Assembly (NCBI GenBank): GCA_947486185.1
Contig: CANKTH010000042.1
Span: 1-38,611, forward strand
From: Deltaproteobacteria bacterium
GTDB taxonomy: Bacteria > Myxococcota_A > UBA796 > SXON01
Length of the DNA stretch: 38,611 nucleotides
Direction of reading: 5' to 3'
The position numbers were made by a program, and so were the translations under genes. The notes below the pieces were generated by a model that worked only from the letters and a program-made list of their open reading frames with translations, had not been told where the DNA came from and made no database searches. Below are positions 1 through 6,874 of this stretch, in pieces. The stretch's first letter is position 1. Each line of letters opens with the position of its first letter.

Positions 1-1289
1 CCCTCGATCCGTACGCGATAACCGTAGGCGTCGGAGACCGCGGCCGCCCACTCCGCGAACTCCGTACGCGTCCACTCGAAGCGATGGTCGGCGTGGCGGA
101 ATCCCGAGAGCGTGGGGAAAAGAGCGTTGTACTCGACGTTGGGCGTCGTGAGCACCACAGTGGCCGGTTTCGCGTGGCCGAAAAGGGCCCGGGCGAACGC
201 ACCGAGCCGCGGAGGGTCGAGGTGCTCGATCACCTCCACGACGGCGGCTGCGTCAAAGCCGGCGAGGCGGCTGTCTCGGTACGCGAGCGCGCCGTGCAGG
301 AGCTTCACACGAGCGCGCTTCCGCTCAGGCACGCGCTCGAAGCGCCGTTCCGCGAGCTCGAGCGCGCGGATCGAAGCGTCCATCCCAACGATCTCCTCGA
401 AGCCCGGCTCATCGAGGAGCGTACGGAGCAGCTTCCCTTCGCCACAGCCAAGGTCGAGGACCCGCTTCGCGCCCGCTACCTTCAGGGCGGCGACGACGGA
501 AACGCGGCGGGCCTCGTCAAGCGAGAGCGGCCGCTCTAAAGCCTCCTCTGCCGCCTCGTTCCTCTCGGTCTCCGCGTCGGGGTCGCCGTCGACCAGGCGA
601 GCGAGGGCGTCGCGCGTGAGGCGGCGATCGTGCCTGAGGTAGCGGCGGACGATAATGTCCCGGTTCGGGTGCGTTCCGAGCCAACCCTCGCCGTAGTCCA
701 GGAGTTTGTCGATCTCCTCCTTGCCCACCCAGTAGTGCTTCTTGTCGTCGAGGACGGGCACCAGCACGTAGAGGTGGCTCAACAGCGTCGCGAGCGTAAT
801 CGTAGCCGAGAGCTCGACCGTGAAGTAGCGGCTCGCGCCGAAGGGCTCGCCCAACGCGTGGTTCGTAGCCGTGACCGTGTAGCCGAGCGGCTCGAAGACC
901 TCGCGCAGGAAGCGCTCGCCCCCACGGCAAGGCACGGCGGCGAGGCGGGCGACAAGCGAGATTGGGGTCTCCGCCAGCTCGGGGCGTTCGCGCGACCTTC
1001 CTCCAAGCGCGGTCCCGAACACGCGCCCGATCGCGACGCTCATGAGCGACGAGGCGACCCAGGGCCGGTCATTGACGTACTGGTCGAACACGTCCCCGTC
1101 GCGGACGAGCGCGACCGGGTCGACCTCGAGGAGGAGCGCTGCAGTACACCGCTCGGGGGTCGCCTCCGAGTAGAAGACGTGCGCGCGACCGAATGCGAGG
1201 TCGACGGTGTGCAGCCGCGCAGGGTTCTTGGCCAGGAGGTAGCCGAGGTCGGTGGCCGGTTGAAACGTGGTGGTGATGGTGAGGAGCAC
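1..1289 (-). CDS. hen1: Bacterial Hen1, 3'-terminal RNA ribose 2'-O-methyltransferase (3' end cut by window)
   Basis: Reading leftwards from a GTG at 1287-1289 gives 429 complete codons with no stop before the window edge. The N-terminus (LLTITTT, then PATDLGYLL) matches the usual start of bacterial Hen1, which fixes this start. Residues 1-240 are the Hen1 N-terminal domain (ERCTAALLLEVDP, DQYVNDRPWVASS, LPCRGGE-like CRGGE near 121). Residues 255-430 are the SAM methyltransferase: DLGCGEGKLL (279-288) binds SAM, and EVIEH (352-356) with the FRHADHRFEW segment (397-406) supplies the Glu/His metal ligands. In the known family, Hen1 methylates the 2'-OH at the 3' end of cleaved RNA before sealing by the Pnkp kinase-phosphatase-ligase, protecting repaired tRNA from repeated cleavage by ribotoxins. 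Pnkp is usually adjacent, and here it would lie beyond the left edge. About 30-40 C-terminal residues are missing. Confidence 0.93.
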   Translation of the reverse strand, partial: MLLTITTTFQPATDLGYLLAKNPARLHTVDLAFGRAHVFYSEATPERCTAALLLEVDPVALVRDGDVFDQYVNDRPWVASSLMSVAIGRVFGTALGGRSRERPELAETPISLVARLAAVPCRGGERFLREVFEPLGYTVTATNHALGEPFGASRYFTVELSATITLATLLSHLYVLVPVLDDKKHYWVGKEEIDKLLDYGEGWLGTHPNRDIIVRRYLRHDRRLTRDALARLVDGDPDAETERNEAAEEALERPLSLDEARRVSVVAALKVAGAKRVLDLGCGEGKLLRTLLDEPGFEEIVGMDASIRALELAERRFERVPERKRARVKLLHGALAYRDSRLAGFDAAAVVEVIEHLDPPRLGAFARALFGHAKPATVVLTTPNVEYNALFPTLSGFRHADHRFEWTRTEFAEWAAAVSDAYGYRVRIE

Positions 1290-1450
1290 GGCAGGGAACG
1301 TCGCACGACTCGGAACGCGGGGCCACCCCAGGCCGCCCGGACCCGAAGGCCGCGCCGCGCCACGGTTGAGGCGACGCAGTCAAAGGTCGACATCGGCGCT
1401 GCCTCCGGGTCGGCTGAAGACCCGTCGTGCCCACTCCGTCTCTTCACGGA

Positions 1451-1942
1451 TCAGGGCTTCGGAAGCTCCGACTCGCGGGTCACGTTCGTCTCGGCGACAG
1501 CGGACAGGCTCGCCTCCCCGGCGCGGAAGGTGACCCGGAAAGCGAACCGGTCGCACCAAGTGTAGTAGGCGTCGACCGCCGGGAAGCCCACCGTGACGAC
1601 CTGGGGTTTCCCCGCTTCGAGGGTCAGTTCCCGGGCGCTCTGCGGCATTCCCTCTACGAAGAGCCCCCCGAAGGTCGGCGCTGAGTGGACCTGCGAAGGC
1701 GCGGCATCACAGCCGTGCCCGGTGAGGTACTCCACCCCGGTGACGGTGAGGACGCCGGGACCGGGACCCTGCCAGAGCACCCGGAACCGCGCCTGGCCCA
1801 GGCGCGCGGGGGCGCCGCCGTGGGTGTGGAACGCGACGCCGTCCTGGCCGGCGATCTCCCACCCGGAGCCGGCGGTCGTAGAGCTGGCGGTGCTCCAGGC
1901 GAAGGCGTAGGCGAGCAGCAGGAAGGGCAGCATTCCCTGCAC
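1451..1942 (-). CDS. Small exported protein of unknown function
   Basis: A 163-residue reading frame on the minus strand begins GTG at 1942, with an in-frame ATG at 1933 (MLPFLLLAYAFAW) that is equally plausible. The N-terminus is a hydrophobic export signal without any Lys or Arg, ending near TASS, so the protein is probably secreted to the periplasm or surface. The remainder is rich in short beta-prone stretches and contains two separated Cys (in HGCDAAP and in TWCDRF) that could form a disulfide once exported. I do not recognise a family. It lies 161 nt upstream of the Hen1 start on the same strand, and that gap shows no clear signal, so joint transcription is possible but not shown. Confidence 0.6.
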   Translation of the reverse strand: MQGMLPFLLLAYAFAWSTASSTTAGSGWEIAGQDGVAFHTHGGAPARLGQARFRVLWQGPGPGVLTVTGVEYLTGHGCDAAPSQVHSAPTFGGLFVEGMPQSARELTLEAGKPQVVTVGFPAVDAYYTWCDRFAFRVTFRAGEASLSAVAETNVTRESELPKP

Positions 1943-2096
1943 GTATCGCCCGGCCTCGCCGAATACGATCCCGGATCACGGGGCAGGCCCCGCCCCCATC
2001 GGTGTCGGCCTCGCGCGGATCGGTCCCGGCGGTGTCCACCTCCTCACCGTCGCCCAGGCCGTCGGCGCGGCAGGCCGTCAGCACGTAGGTCCGCGA
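1943..2096 (-). pseudogene. Possible remnant of a calcium-binding (thrombospondin type 3-like) repeat lipoprotein
   Basis: Between the AbiEii stop and the next gene, one minus-strand frame reads LTAC then RADGLGDGEEVDTAGTDP and READTDGGG. This looks like one thrombospondin type 3 repeat of the DGLxDxEE...GTDPxxxDTDGDG kind found in this genome's large repeat protein (22109-25294). LTAC would fit a lipobox. The frame then degenerates into an Arg-rich tail out of frame with the downstream gene. It may be the broken start or end of a surface protein gene, perhaps disrupted when the AbiE pair arrived. The match is short, so chance resemblance in GC-rich DNA cannot be excluded. Confidence 0.3.
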
Positions 2097-2990
2097 TCAT
2101 CGCCAGCCTTCCCCAGGGGTCCACGTGAGCTCGCACGCATTGGCGAGGGCCGGGTCGACGAACGCGCGGGCGGCGGCGGTCACTGTTTCGAGGTCCGTCC
2201 ACACAAGCCCATCCCTCCGCGCAAGGTCGGCGTAGGGTGCGACCCACGCCGACGGCGGGTCAGGGAGCCCCTCGGGAACAGGGTGTGTGGCCCGGTGTCG
2301 GAACGTCGTGTCGATAGCCGCGCGCAGTTCTCCGTGTGCGAGCGACCGGATCGTCCCGAGGATTGCGATGTCGGGGAGGTCTTTGACACGGGAATTCGGA
2401 GTTGGCCTGGGCAGTGTGAACGCGTGGAGCTTCTCCGCGACGTGGGTGGCGACCGGGTAGGCGCGGACGACCGTCGCGGCGAAACCGGCGAACTCGAGCC
2501 AGGGCGCGCCGCGAAGCGTATCGGGCTCCCCGACCATCGGTTCGGCGAATCCGACGTCCACCCCGAACGGCCGGGCGTAGACCTTTCCGGCGAGGCGGGC
2601 CTCGACACGGTACCGCCGCCCTTCGTAGTGAAGGCCATCCGCCTCGATCGTCGGGTGACGGGGGTCCACGCCGACCTCGAAGGTGAGAAAGTCTCCGAGA
2701 TCCACGCGGCCGGCTCCCTGAAGGCGGGCCAGCGCCTCGTCGGGCCGGCCTATCAAACGGAGATCAACGTACCTGGTCGCCCGCGCGCGATGTGTTCGCA
2801 TCTCGAGGACGAGCCCGCCCTTCAGAACAACGTCACGCTGGTCATCCAGAAAGAGTCGCGCCAGAAACCGGTCGAACACCATCAGTTGCCGCAGGCGTTG
2901 GAGGTCTGCCCGGTCCCGTGTGGCCCGATTTCGCAGGCGGTCTTCCAGCGCGGCCTTGAACGAGCCGGGGGTGGTGTACGGGCGGATCAC
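2097..2990 (-). CDS. AbiEii/AbiGii-family nucleotidyltransferase toxin (type IV toxin-antitoxin or abortive infection)
   Basis: The 297-residue protein has the AbiEii fold signature: VVLKGGLVLEMR (KGG at 57-59), followed by RATRYVDLRL, and later the TVVRAYPVATHVAEKLHAF and RVKDLPDIA stretches typical of the family, where KxxD follows the AEKLHA helix. Family members are nucleotidyltransferases that poison growth or block phage by modifying RNA. The catalytic D-x-D normally found after the KGG loop reads Y74-V-D76 here, because a TAC codon stands where GAC is expected, so one metal-binding Asp appears lost. The start overlaps the stop of the upstream AbiEi gene by 4 nt, the usual antitoxin-first operon order. 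The toxin may be attenuated or inactive. Confidence 0.85.
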   Translation of the reverse strand: MIRPYTTPGSFKAALEDRLRNRATRDRADLQRLRQLMVFDRFLARLFLDDQRDVVLKGGLVLEMRTHRARATRYVDLRLIGRPDEALARLQGAGRVDLGDFLTFEVGVDPRHPTIEADGLHYEGRRYRVEARLAGKVYARPFGVDVGFAEPMVGEPDTLRGAPWLEFAGFAATVVRAYPVATHVAEKLHAFTLPRPTPNSRVKDLPDIAILGTIRSLAHGELRAAIDTTFRHRATHPVPEGLPDPPSAWVAPYADLARRDGLVWTDLETVTAAARAFVDPALANACELTWTPGEGWR

Positions 2991-3538
2991 CGCGAGACCT
3001 CACGAAGGGCGACCAGGCCGCGGCGCACCGCCTGCTCGGTCGCTTGTTGGAGGATGTCGGGCGGCAGGGGTTCCGCGGCACAATCCCGGAGAGTTCGCGC
3101 CACGCTCGTGACAGGGACGTTGCCCACCCACGTCCGATCCGGGGCCGCGAGGTCGGCGTGGTGGAGAACCACGCCAGCCGGCACGCTGAGCCGCCGCGAT
3201 CGCCACGCAGGCGGCAACGTCAGGTCGGCGATGTCGGGGAGGATGTCGGAGAGGCCATGGAGCGAGAGCGCGGTCGCGTGGCTGAACACGCCCTCCCGCG
3301 CGGACCACAACCAAAGGACGACGAGATCTTCGTCGTCCTCGGAGGGAAGATGCCGAACGCGGTAGATTCCGCGCCTCGCTCGGAGGATTCGACCCGCGCG
3401 CGTGTGGTGGATCAGGAGCTCGGGCGAGAACCCGACGGCGGCCGCCTGAGCGGTGGTGAAGTAGCCGGACTGCGAGACGGCGAGGTCGAGCAGCGACGGC
3501 CAGTCAGGGGGAGAACGCGGCGGCGTATCGAGGGGCAC
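2987..3538 (-). CDS. AbiEi-family antitoxin / transcriptional regulator
   Basis: The 183-residue protein starts at a GTG at 3538. Its N-terminal winged-helix segment (LLDLAVSQSGYFTTAQAAAVG, then LLIHHTRAGRILRARRGIYRV) is characteristic of AbiEi antitoxins. The C-terminal half carries the HATALSLHGLSD and VPVTSVARTLRDC segments conserved in that family. AbiEi both neutralises the AbiEii toxin and represses its own operon by binding inverted repeats upstream. The gene overlaps the toxin gene by 4 nt (ATGA type), consistent with coupled translation. A candidate promoter lies directly upstream at 3545-3573 and a dyad at 3634-3661. Confidence 0.85.
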   Translation of the reverse strand: MPLDTPPRSPPDWPSLLDLAVSQSGYFTTAQAAAVGFSPELLIHHTRAGRILRARRGIYRVRHLPSEDDEDLVVLWLWSAREGVFSHATALSLHGLSDILPDIADLTLPPAWRSRRLSVPAGVVLHHADLAAPDRTWVGNVPVTSVARTLRDCAAEPLPPDILQQATEQAVRRGLVALREVSR

Positions 3539-3544
3539 GCACGA

Positions 3545-3573
3545 AACCTAAGCGACACTTCGGTATTGTGCAA
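3545..3573 (-). promoter_or_regulatory. Candidate sigma-70-like promoter of the AbiE operon
   Basis: On the minus strand TTGCAC (3568-3573) is separated by 17 nt from a weak -10, TAGGTT (3545-3550). A start 6-7 nt downstream would coincide with the GTG at 3538, implying a leaderless or nearly leaderless transcript. The -10 matches the consensus poorly, so this is tentative. Confidence 0.22.
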
Positions 3574-3633
3574 CACGGAGCGGCTCGGCCGACCGGGCTC
3601 AGCCCGTCACGGCCAGGTTTCGCCATCCTGACC

Positions 3634-3661
3634 CCTCACCCTCCTGAATCAGGGAGTGAGG
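3634..3661. repeat. 28-bp imperfect inverted repeat between the AbiE operon and the beta-helix gene
   Basis: The arms CCTCAC (3634-3639) and GTGAGG (3656-3661) flank a palindromic core CCTGAATCAGG, giving near-perfect dyad symmetry with one small mismatch region. It is about 95 nt upstream of the AbiEi start and 36 nt downstream of the beta-helix gene stop. It could be an AbiEi operator or a transcription terminator hairpin; there is no T-run on either side to favour a Rho-independent terminator. Confidence 0.45.
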
Positions 3662-3697
3662 CGGCGCCGAATGTTTCGCTGCAACGCCGGGTCTGGC

Positions 3698-4479
3698 TCA
3701 CCAGCCTCCACCCGGCCCGCCATAAGCCCCAATATCCGACCTCGAACCATCGGTATCCAGCACCATCGGGTCCCCCATGTCCACCAGCGTGCTGCTCGGG
3801 CCCAGCCTCAAGTTGTCCGAGCCAACGCTGAGGTTGCGCGTCCAAGACACGAATCCTGGATCTTCCGACAGGTTCCCCAACAGCCCGGTCGGGTCGTTCA
3901 GGCCGTAGTAATTGGTCACGTTGCCGTAAACATCGTTGTACATCACGTCCCACACCGCCGGGCCGTTGCTGTCGTCCGCCAAGGCATATTCGTTGTCGAA
4001 CAGGATGCTGTTGCGCACGCTGACGGTGGTCTCCTGAGTGTAGATACCCACGTAGTTGCCGGCGATAGTGGCGTTGGTGACAGTCAGACTGCCACCCTCC
4101 GCGTAGAGACCCGAAAAGCTGTCGACGAACTGGTTCTCGTACAACAACAAGTTGTCGAACTCCGTCTCGCTCTCCTCAAGGTGGATGGTCAGATTGGAGC
4201 TGGTGTTGAGTACGACGCTCGTTCGCACGGCGTAGAGTTGGGTATTGACTGCCGCCAATGCACCACCGTCCTTGGCGGTGTTCGCCTCCAAGTGCACGCC
4301 GCTCAGGGTCAACACCGAATCTACGGCGTAGATACCTCCTCCTTCACCGTAGTAGTAGTAATAGTAGTAGTTGGGAGGCGAGCTGGTCGCGGTGCTTGTG
4401 TCCGTGCCCGTGTCGTTGGACCGAATCACCAGGTCGCGCCCGGTGAAGGCGCTGTCCTCGACATAGACCCCCCCCCCCA
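3698..4479 (-). pseudogene. C-terminal part of a MopE-repeat/beta-helix lipoprotein gene, shifted out of frame at a G11 tract
   Basis: Downstream of the homopolymer the coding sense continues in another frame, beginning VGGGVYVEDSAFTGRDLVI and ending in DTDGSRSDIGAYGGPGGGW at the stop at 3698. The sequence is a run of short beta-strand repeats (LTLSGVHLEANTA, LTVTNATIAGNYVGIYTQ, VSVRNSILFDNEYAL) typical of right-handed parallel beta-helix (pectate-lyase-like) surface proteins. The end (DIGAYGGP) is the usual closing motif of such proteins, which also end in MopE-type bacteria with a choice-of-anchor segment. A run of seven Tyr codons lies near 4350-4372. With one G fewer in the tract the two parts join into one 556-residue protein. 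Confidence 0.75.
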
Positions 4480-5369
4480 CGTTGGTAGTTGTAGTTTGAG
4501 TAGTAATGTTCGGTCGCGGTGCCGTAGTAGTCCGTCTCGAGCCAGTACGTCCCGACACCGCCGCTGATGCCGAACCCTTGTAGCGTCAGGTCCGCTCCAC
4601 GAGTCACCGTCACGACCGCCGACGTGCCGTCACCCTCCAATGTGGTGACCGCCGACCCCTCGGTGCTGAACAGGGTGCCCTCCCCCGACGTGAACGAGAG
4701 GTTCTCGCGGTAGGCGCCCGGCTTCACCCCTACGCACGCGGCTCGCCGTACCAGCGCCTCGCTGATGCTGGGATAGGGACGGTCCATCGTGCCCGTCCCG
4801 CCGCTCGCGGCGCGGACGTCCACCCATACAGGAACGGTCGGCGAGGCGTCGTCACAGTCCCACGTGTTGTCCGCCGCGTTGGCAGGTATCGAGCAGCCCG
4901 TCACCGTCTGGACCGGGTCACCGGCGCCATCGCCGTCCGCGTCGAGCGGCCAGGTAGCCACGTCTTCCGCGTCCTCATCAACCTCGCCGTCGCAGTTGTT
5001 GTCGGCGCCATCACACAGCTCTCGACCGTCGGGGAGAGCGTCGGGGTTCTGGTCGTCACAGTCGCCCTTGTTGCTGACCATTCCCGCCGGCGCGGCGCAC
5101 GCGGACTCGGCGCTATCGGCGGCACCAAACCCGTCGCCGTCAGCGTCGACGTAGTACATCCAGGAGGGATCCTCGTCGATCTCCCCATCACAGTCGTTGT
5201 CGACGCTGTCACAGCCGTCGGTGGTCACGCCCGGGTTCACCGCCGCGTCCGAGTCGTCACAGTCAGCCTTGGCACCAAAACCATCCCCGTCGGCGTCTCT
5301 CTCAGGCGCCTTGCTATCTTCGGGCACCTCAACATCCCCGCTACACCCGATCCACAGCAACAACCACAT
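4344..5369 (-). CDS. N-terminal part of the MopE-repeat/beta-helix lipoprotein (frame broken at the G11 tract)
   Basis: Translation from the ATG at 5369, preceded by GGAGG with a 4-nt spacer, gives MWLLLWIGC: a nine-residue leader ending in a lipobox-like Cys, with no basic residue. A GTG at 5414 would add 15 residues including two Arg and cannot be excluded. Three MopE-like metal-binding units follow (DADGDGFGAKADCDD; VDNDCDGEIDED; DNNCDGEVDED; DADGDGAGD), then the opening of a beta-helix domain (VWVDVRAASGGTGTMDRPYPSI, cut here for length, and VKPGAYRENL). After the G tract the frame reads Arg-rich nonsense (GLCRGQRLHRARPG) to a stop at 4344. The intact product would be an outer-surface lipoprotein of about 556 residues. 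Its function is unknown. Confidence 0.72.
   Translation of the reverse strand: MWLLLWIGCSGDVEVPEDSKAPERDADGDGFGAKADCDDSDAAVNPGVTTDGCDSVDNDCDGEIDEDPSWMYYVDADGDGFGAADSAESACAAPAGMVSNKGDCDDQNPDALPDGRELCDGADNNCDGEVDEDAEDVATWPLDADGDGAGDPVQTVTGCSIPANAADNTWDCDDASPTVPVWVDVRAASGGTGTMDRPYPSISEALVRRAACVGVKPGAYRENLSFTSGEGTLFSTEGSAVTTLEGDGTSAVVTVTRGADLTLQGFGISGGVGTYWLETDYYGTATEHYYSNYNYQRGGGGLCRGQRLHRARPGDSVQRHGHGHKHRDQLASQLLLLLLLR
4468..4478 (-). repeat. Homopolymeric tract of 11 G (coding strand) that splits the beta-helix gene
   Basis: Eleven consecutive C on the plus strand lie inside the coding region exactly where the reading frame switches. Ten or thirteen G would restore one continuous frame; the distance from the ATG at 5369 to the stop at 3698 minus one base is divisible by three. 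This is either a slipped-strand phase-variation switch or a sequencing/assembly length error. Confidence 0.85.
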
Positions 5370-5457
5370 CGAACCTCCGCGCCCCAGGGTAGCCCGAGAC
5401 GCAAGAGAAGGCACGGCACCCCGTGCGCGACTACGGTTGCCCGGCTAATCCTCCCCG

Positions 5458-6834
5458 ATGTTCCTCATCGCGGCCGCGTTCGGCGCCTCCCTCGACAACC
5501 TCGAAATCGGTGGCCCCTGGGGCTCACCCACCGCGGTGGACGCCACCTCCGGCTGGTGGAACCCGGCGGGCTTCGCCCTCGGTCAAGGCACCCGGATCCA
5601 GCTTGAAGGTGCGCCTACCTTCGCAACCGTCACCTACGACCGCGCCGAGCCGCACGCGGGCACCGACGTCGTGACCCTCGCGGGGCTGGTGCCCTTCGTC
5701 GGCGTCGCGAGCGATCTGCGGCTGCGCGGACTGGGCATCGGCGCAGCGCTGGCGGTGCCCTTCGCCCGAGGCGGGGAAGAGCTGACGCCGCCGGGTCCAG
5801 GCGCCTACCACCTGATGAGCGGCATGAGCCAGGGCATCTATTTCCTCGCGGGCGGCGCCTATAATTTTCGGGACCTGGTGTCTATCGGCGCCACTGCCGG
5901 CCTCCTGCAGACGCATTGGAGCGCAGAGGCGGCGACCGACATCATGCCGGATCTCAAACACGCCATTCTTGAGAAGGACCCCACCCAGGACCCTGGCTAC
6001 ACTGATTCAGATCTCGAAAACCCTGATTACTCCGCGATTCTCAACATCGACAGCCTCTCCGACGTTGTGCCGACCTTTTCGGTTGGGCTCCAAGCGCGCC
6101 CGATGCCCCAACTGACGCTCGGCGTGGCCTACATCCACGGCGGTCGGGTGCGCAACGTAGGAGACGCGGTGGTCAGCTTCGGCTGCCCGCCCCAGAGCGA
6201 CACAATCGGCCGTTTCGGCTCGGAGTCCTTCGGCTTGTGCGATGCGACCCTCAACGCGGCGGCGAGCGTCGCCTACGCCCTACCCTCCCGGATCCATGCG
6301 GGCGTCGCGTTCAAGCCGATCGAGGCGGTGCGCCTGGAGGCGCTGGGCGGCCGGGTCTTCTGGAACGTCTACGAGGATTTTGACATCGCGATCACCGAGG
6401 TGGCCACCCGAAACCAGCTCGCCAACCCCCAAGCCGCGACCCTCGTGGAGCAGAACCGGCTGTGGGCCCGGGCCAACACCGACTCCTTCTGGGGAGGATT
6501 GGATGTCAAAGGGTATTTTGCCGATCGGTTCACCGCCGGCGCCCGGGTGCTCTACGATCAGTCGGCGGTACCCGACGCCGCGCTGTCCACCAACAACTAT
6601 GACGCCGACACAGTCATGCTCTCCGGGCTCTTTGCCGTGTCCTTCCTCTCCCATCTGCAGCTGGGCGCTTCCATCACCCAACAGTTTCTCGCCGAGCGAG
6701 ACGTCAGCACAAGCAGCTTCTACATGACCATCGACAACGCTCCCGCCGCTGACCGTTGGAACTACCCCCACGCTAACGGCGTCTACAACGCCAAGGTGAC
6801 CCGCCTCGGAGTGTCGCTCATGGCGGAGTTTTAG
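5458..6834 (+). CDS. FadL/OmpP1-like outer-membrane beta-barrel protein
   Basis: The 458-residue protein starts at the first ATG after an in-frame stop. The short leader MFLIAAAFGAS has no basic residue. The early sequence (GSPTAVDATSGWWNPAGFAL) carries the A-x-D-A-S-x-x-W-x-N-P-A-G signature of the FadL/OmpP1/TodX family, whose members are 14-stranded outer-membrane channels for long-chain fatty acids and hydrocarbons. Alternating amphipathic strands follow throughout (LGVAYIHGGRVRNVG, IHAGVAFKPIEAVRLEALGG, FTAGARVLYDQS), and the chain ends in a terminal Phe (VSLMAEF), as expected for barrel assembly. The region around residues 170-200 is variable and may be a loop. The gene is divergent from the beta-helix lipoprotein with only 88 nt between starts. 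The substrate is unknown. Confidence 0.8.
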   Translation: MFLIAAAFGASLDNLEIGGPWGSPTAVDATSGWWNPAGFALGQGTRIQLEGAPTFATVTYDRAEPHAGTDVVTLAGLVPFVGVASDLRLRGLGIGAALAVPFARGGEELTPPGPGAYHLMSGMSQGIYFLAGGAYNFRDLVSIGATAGLLQTHWSAEAATDIMPDLKHAILEKDPTQDPGYTDSDLENPDYSAILNIDSLSDVVPTFSVGLQARPMPQLTLGVAYIHGGRVRNVGDAVVSFGCPPQSDTIGRFGSESFGLCDATLNAAASVAYALPSRIHAGVAFKPIEAVRLEALGGRVFWNVYEDFDIAITEVATRNQLANPQAATLVEQNRLWARANTDSFWGGLDVKGYFADRFTAGARVLYDQSAVPDAALSTNNYDADTVMLSGLFAVSFLSHLQLGASITQQFLAERDVSTSSFYMTIDNAPAADRWNYPHANGVYNAKVTRLGVSLMAEF

Positions 6835-6874
6835 GGCTTTCGGGCCCAACCCAGAGGCGAACGGCGCCCGGCCC

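Noticed and set aside
1290..1450. Possible small gene between hen1 and the exported protein
   Set aside because: Open frames here are Arg/Ser-rich shadows without a ribosome-binding site or family resemblance.
6835..6874. Hairpin GGGCTTTCGGGCCC as a terminator between the FadL-like and membrane protein genes
   Set aside because: The stem is only 4 bp and no T-run follows on either strand.
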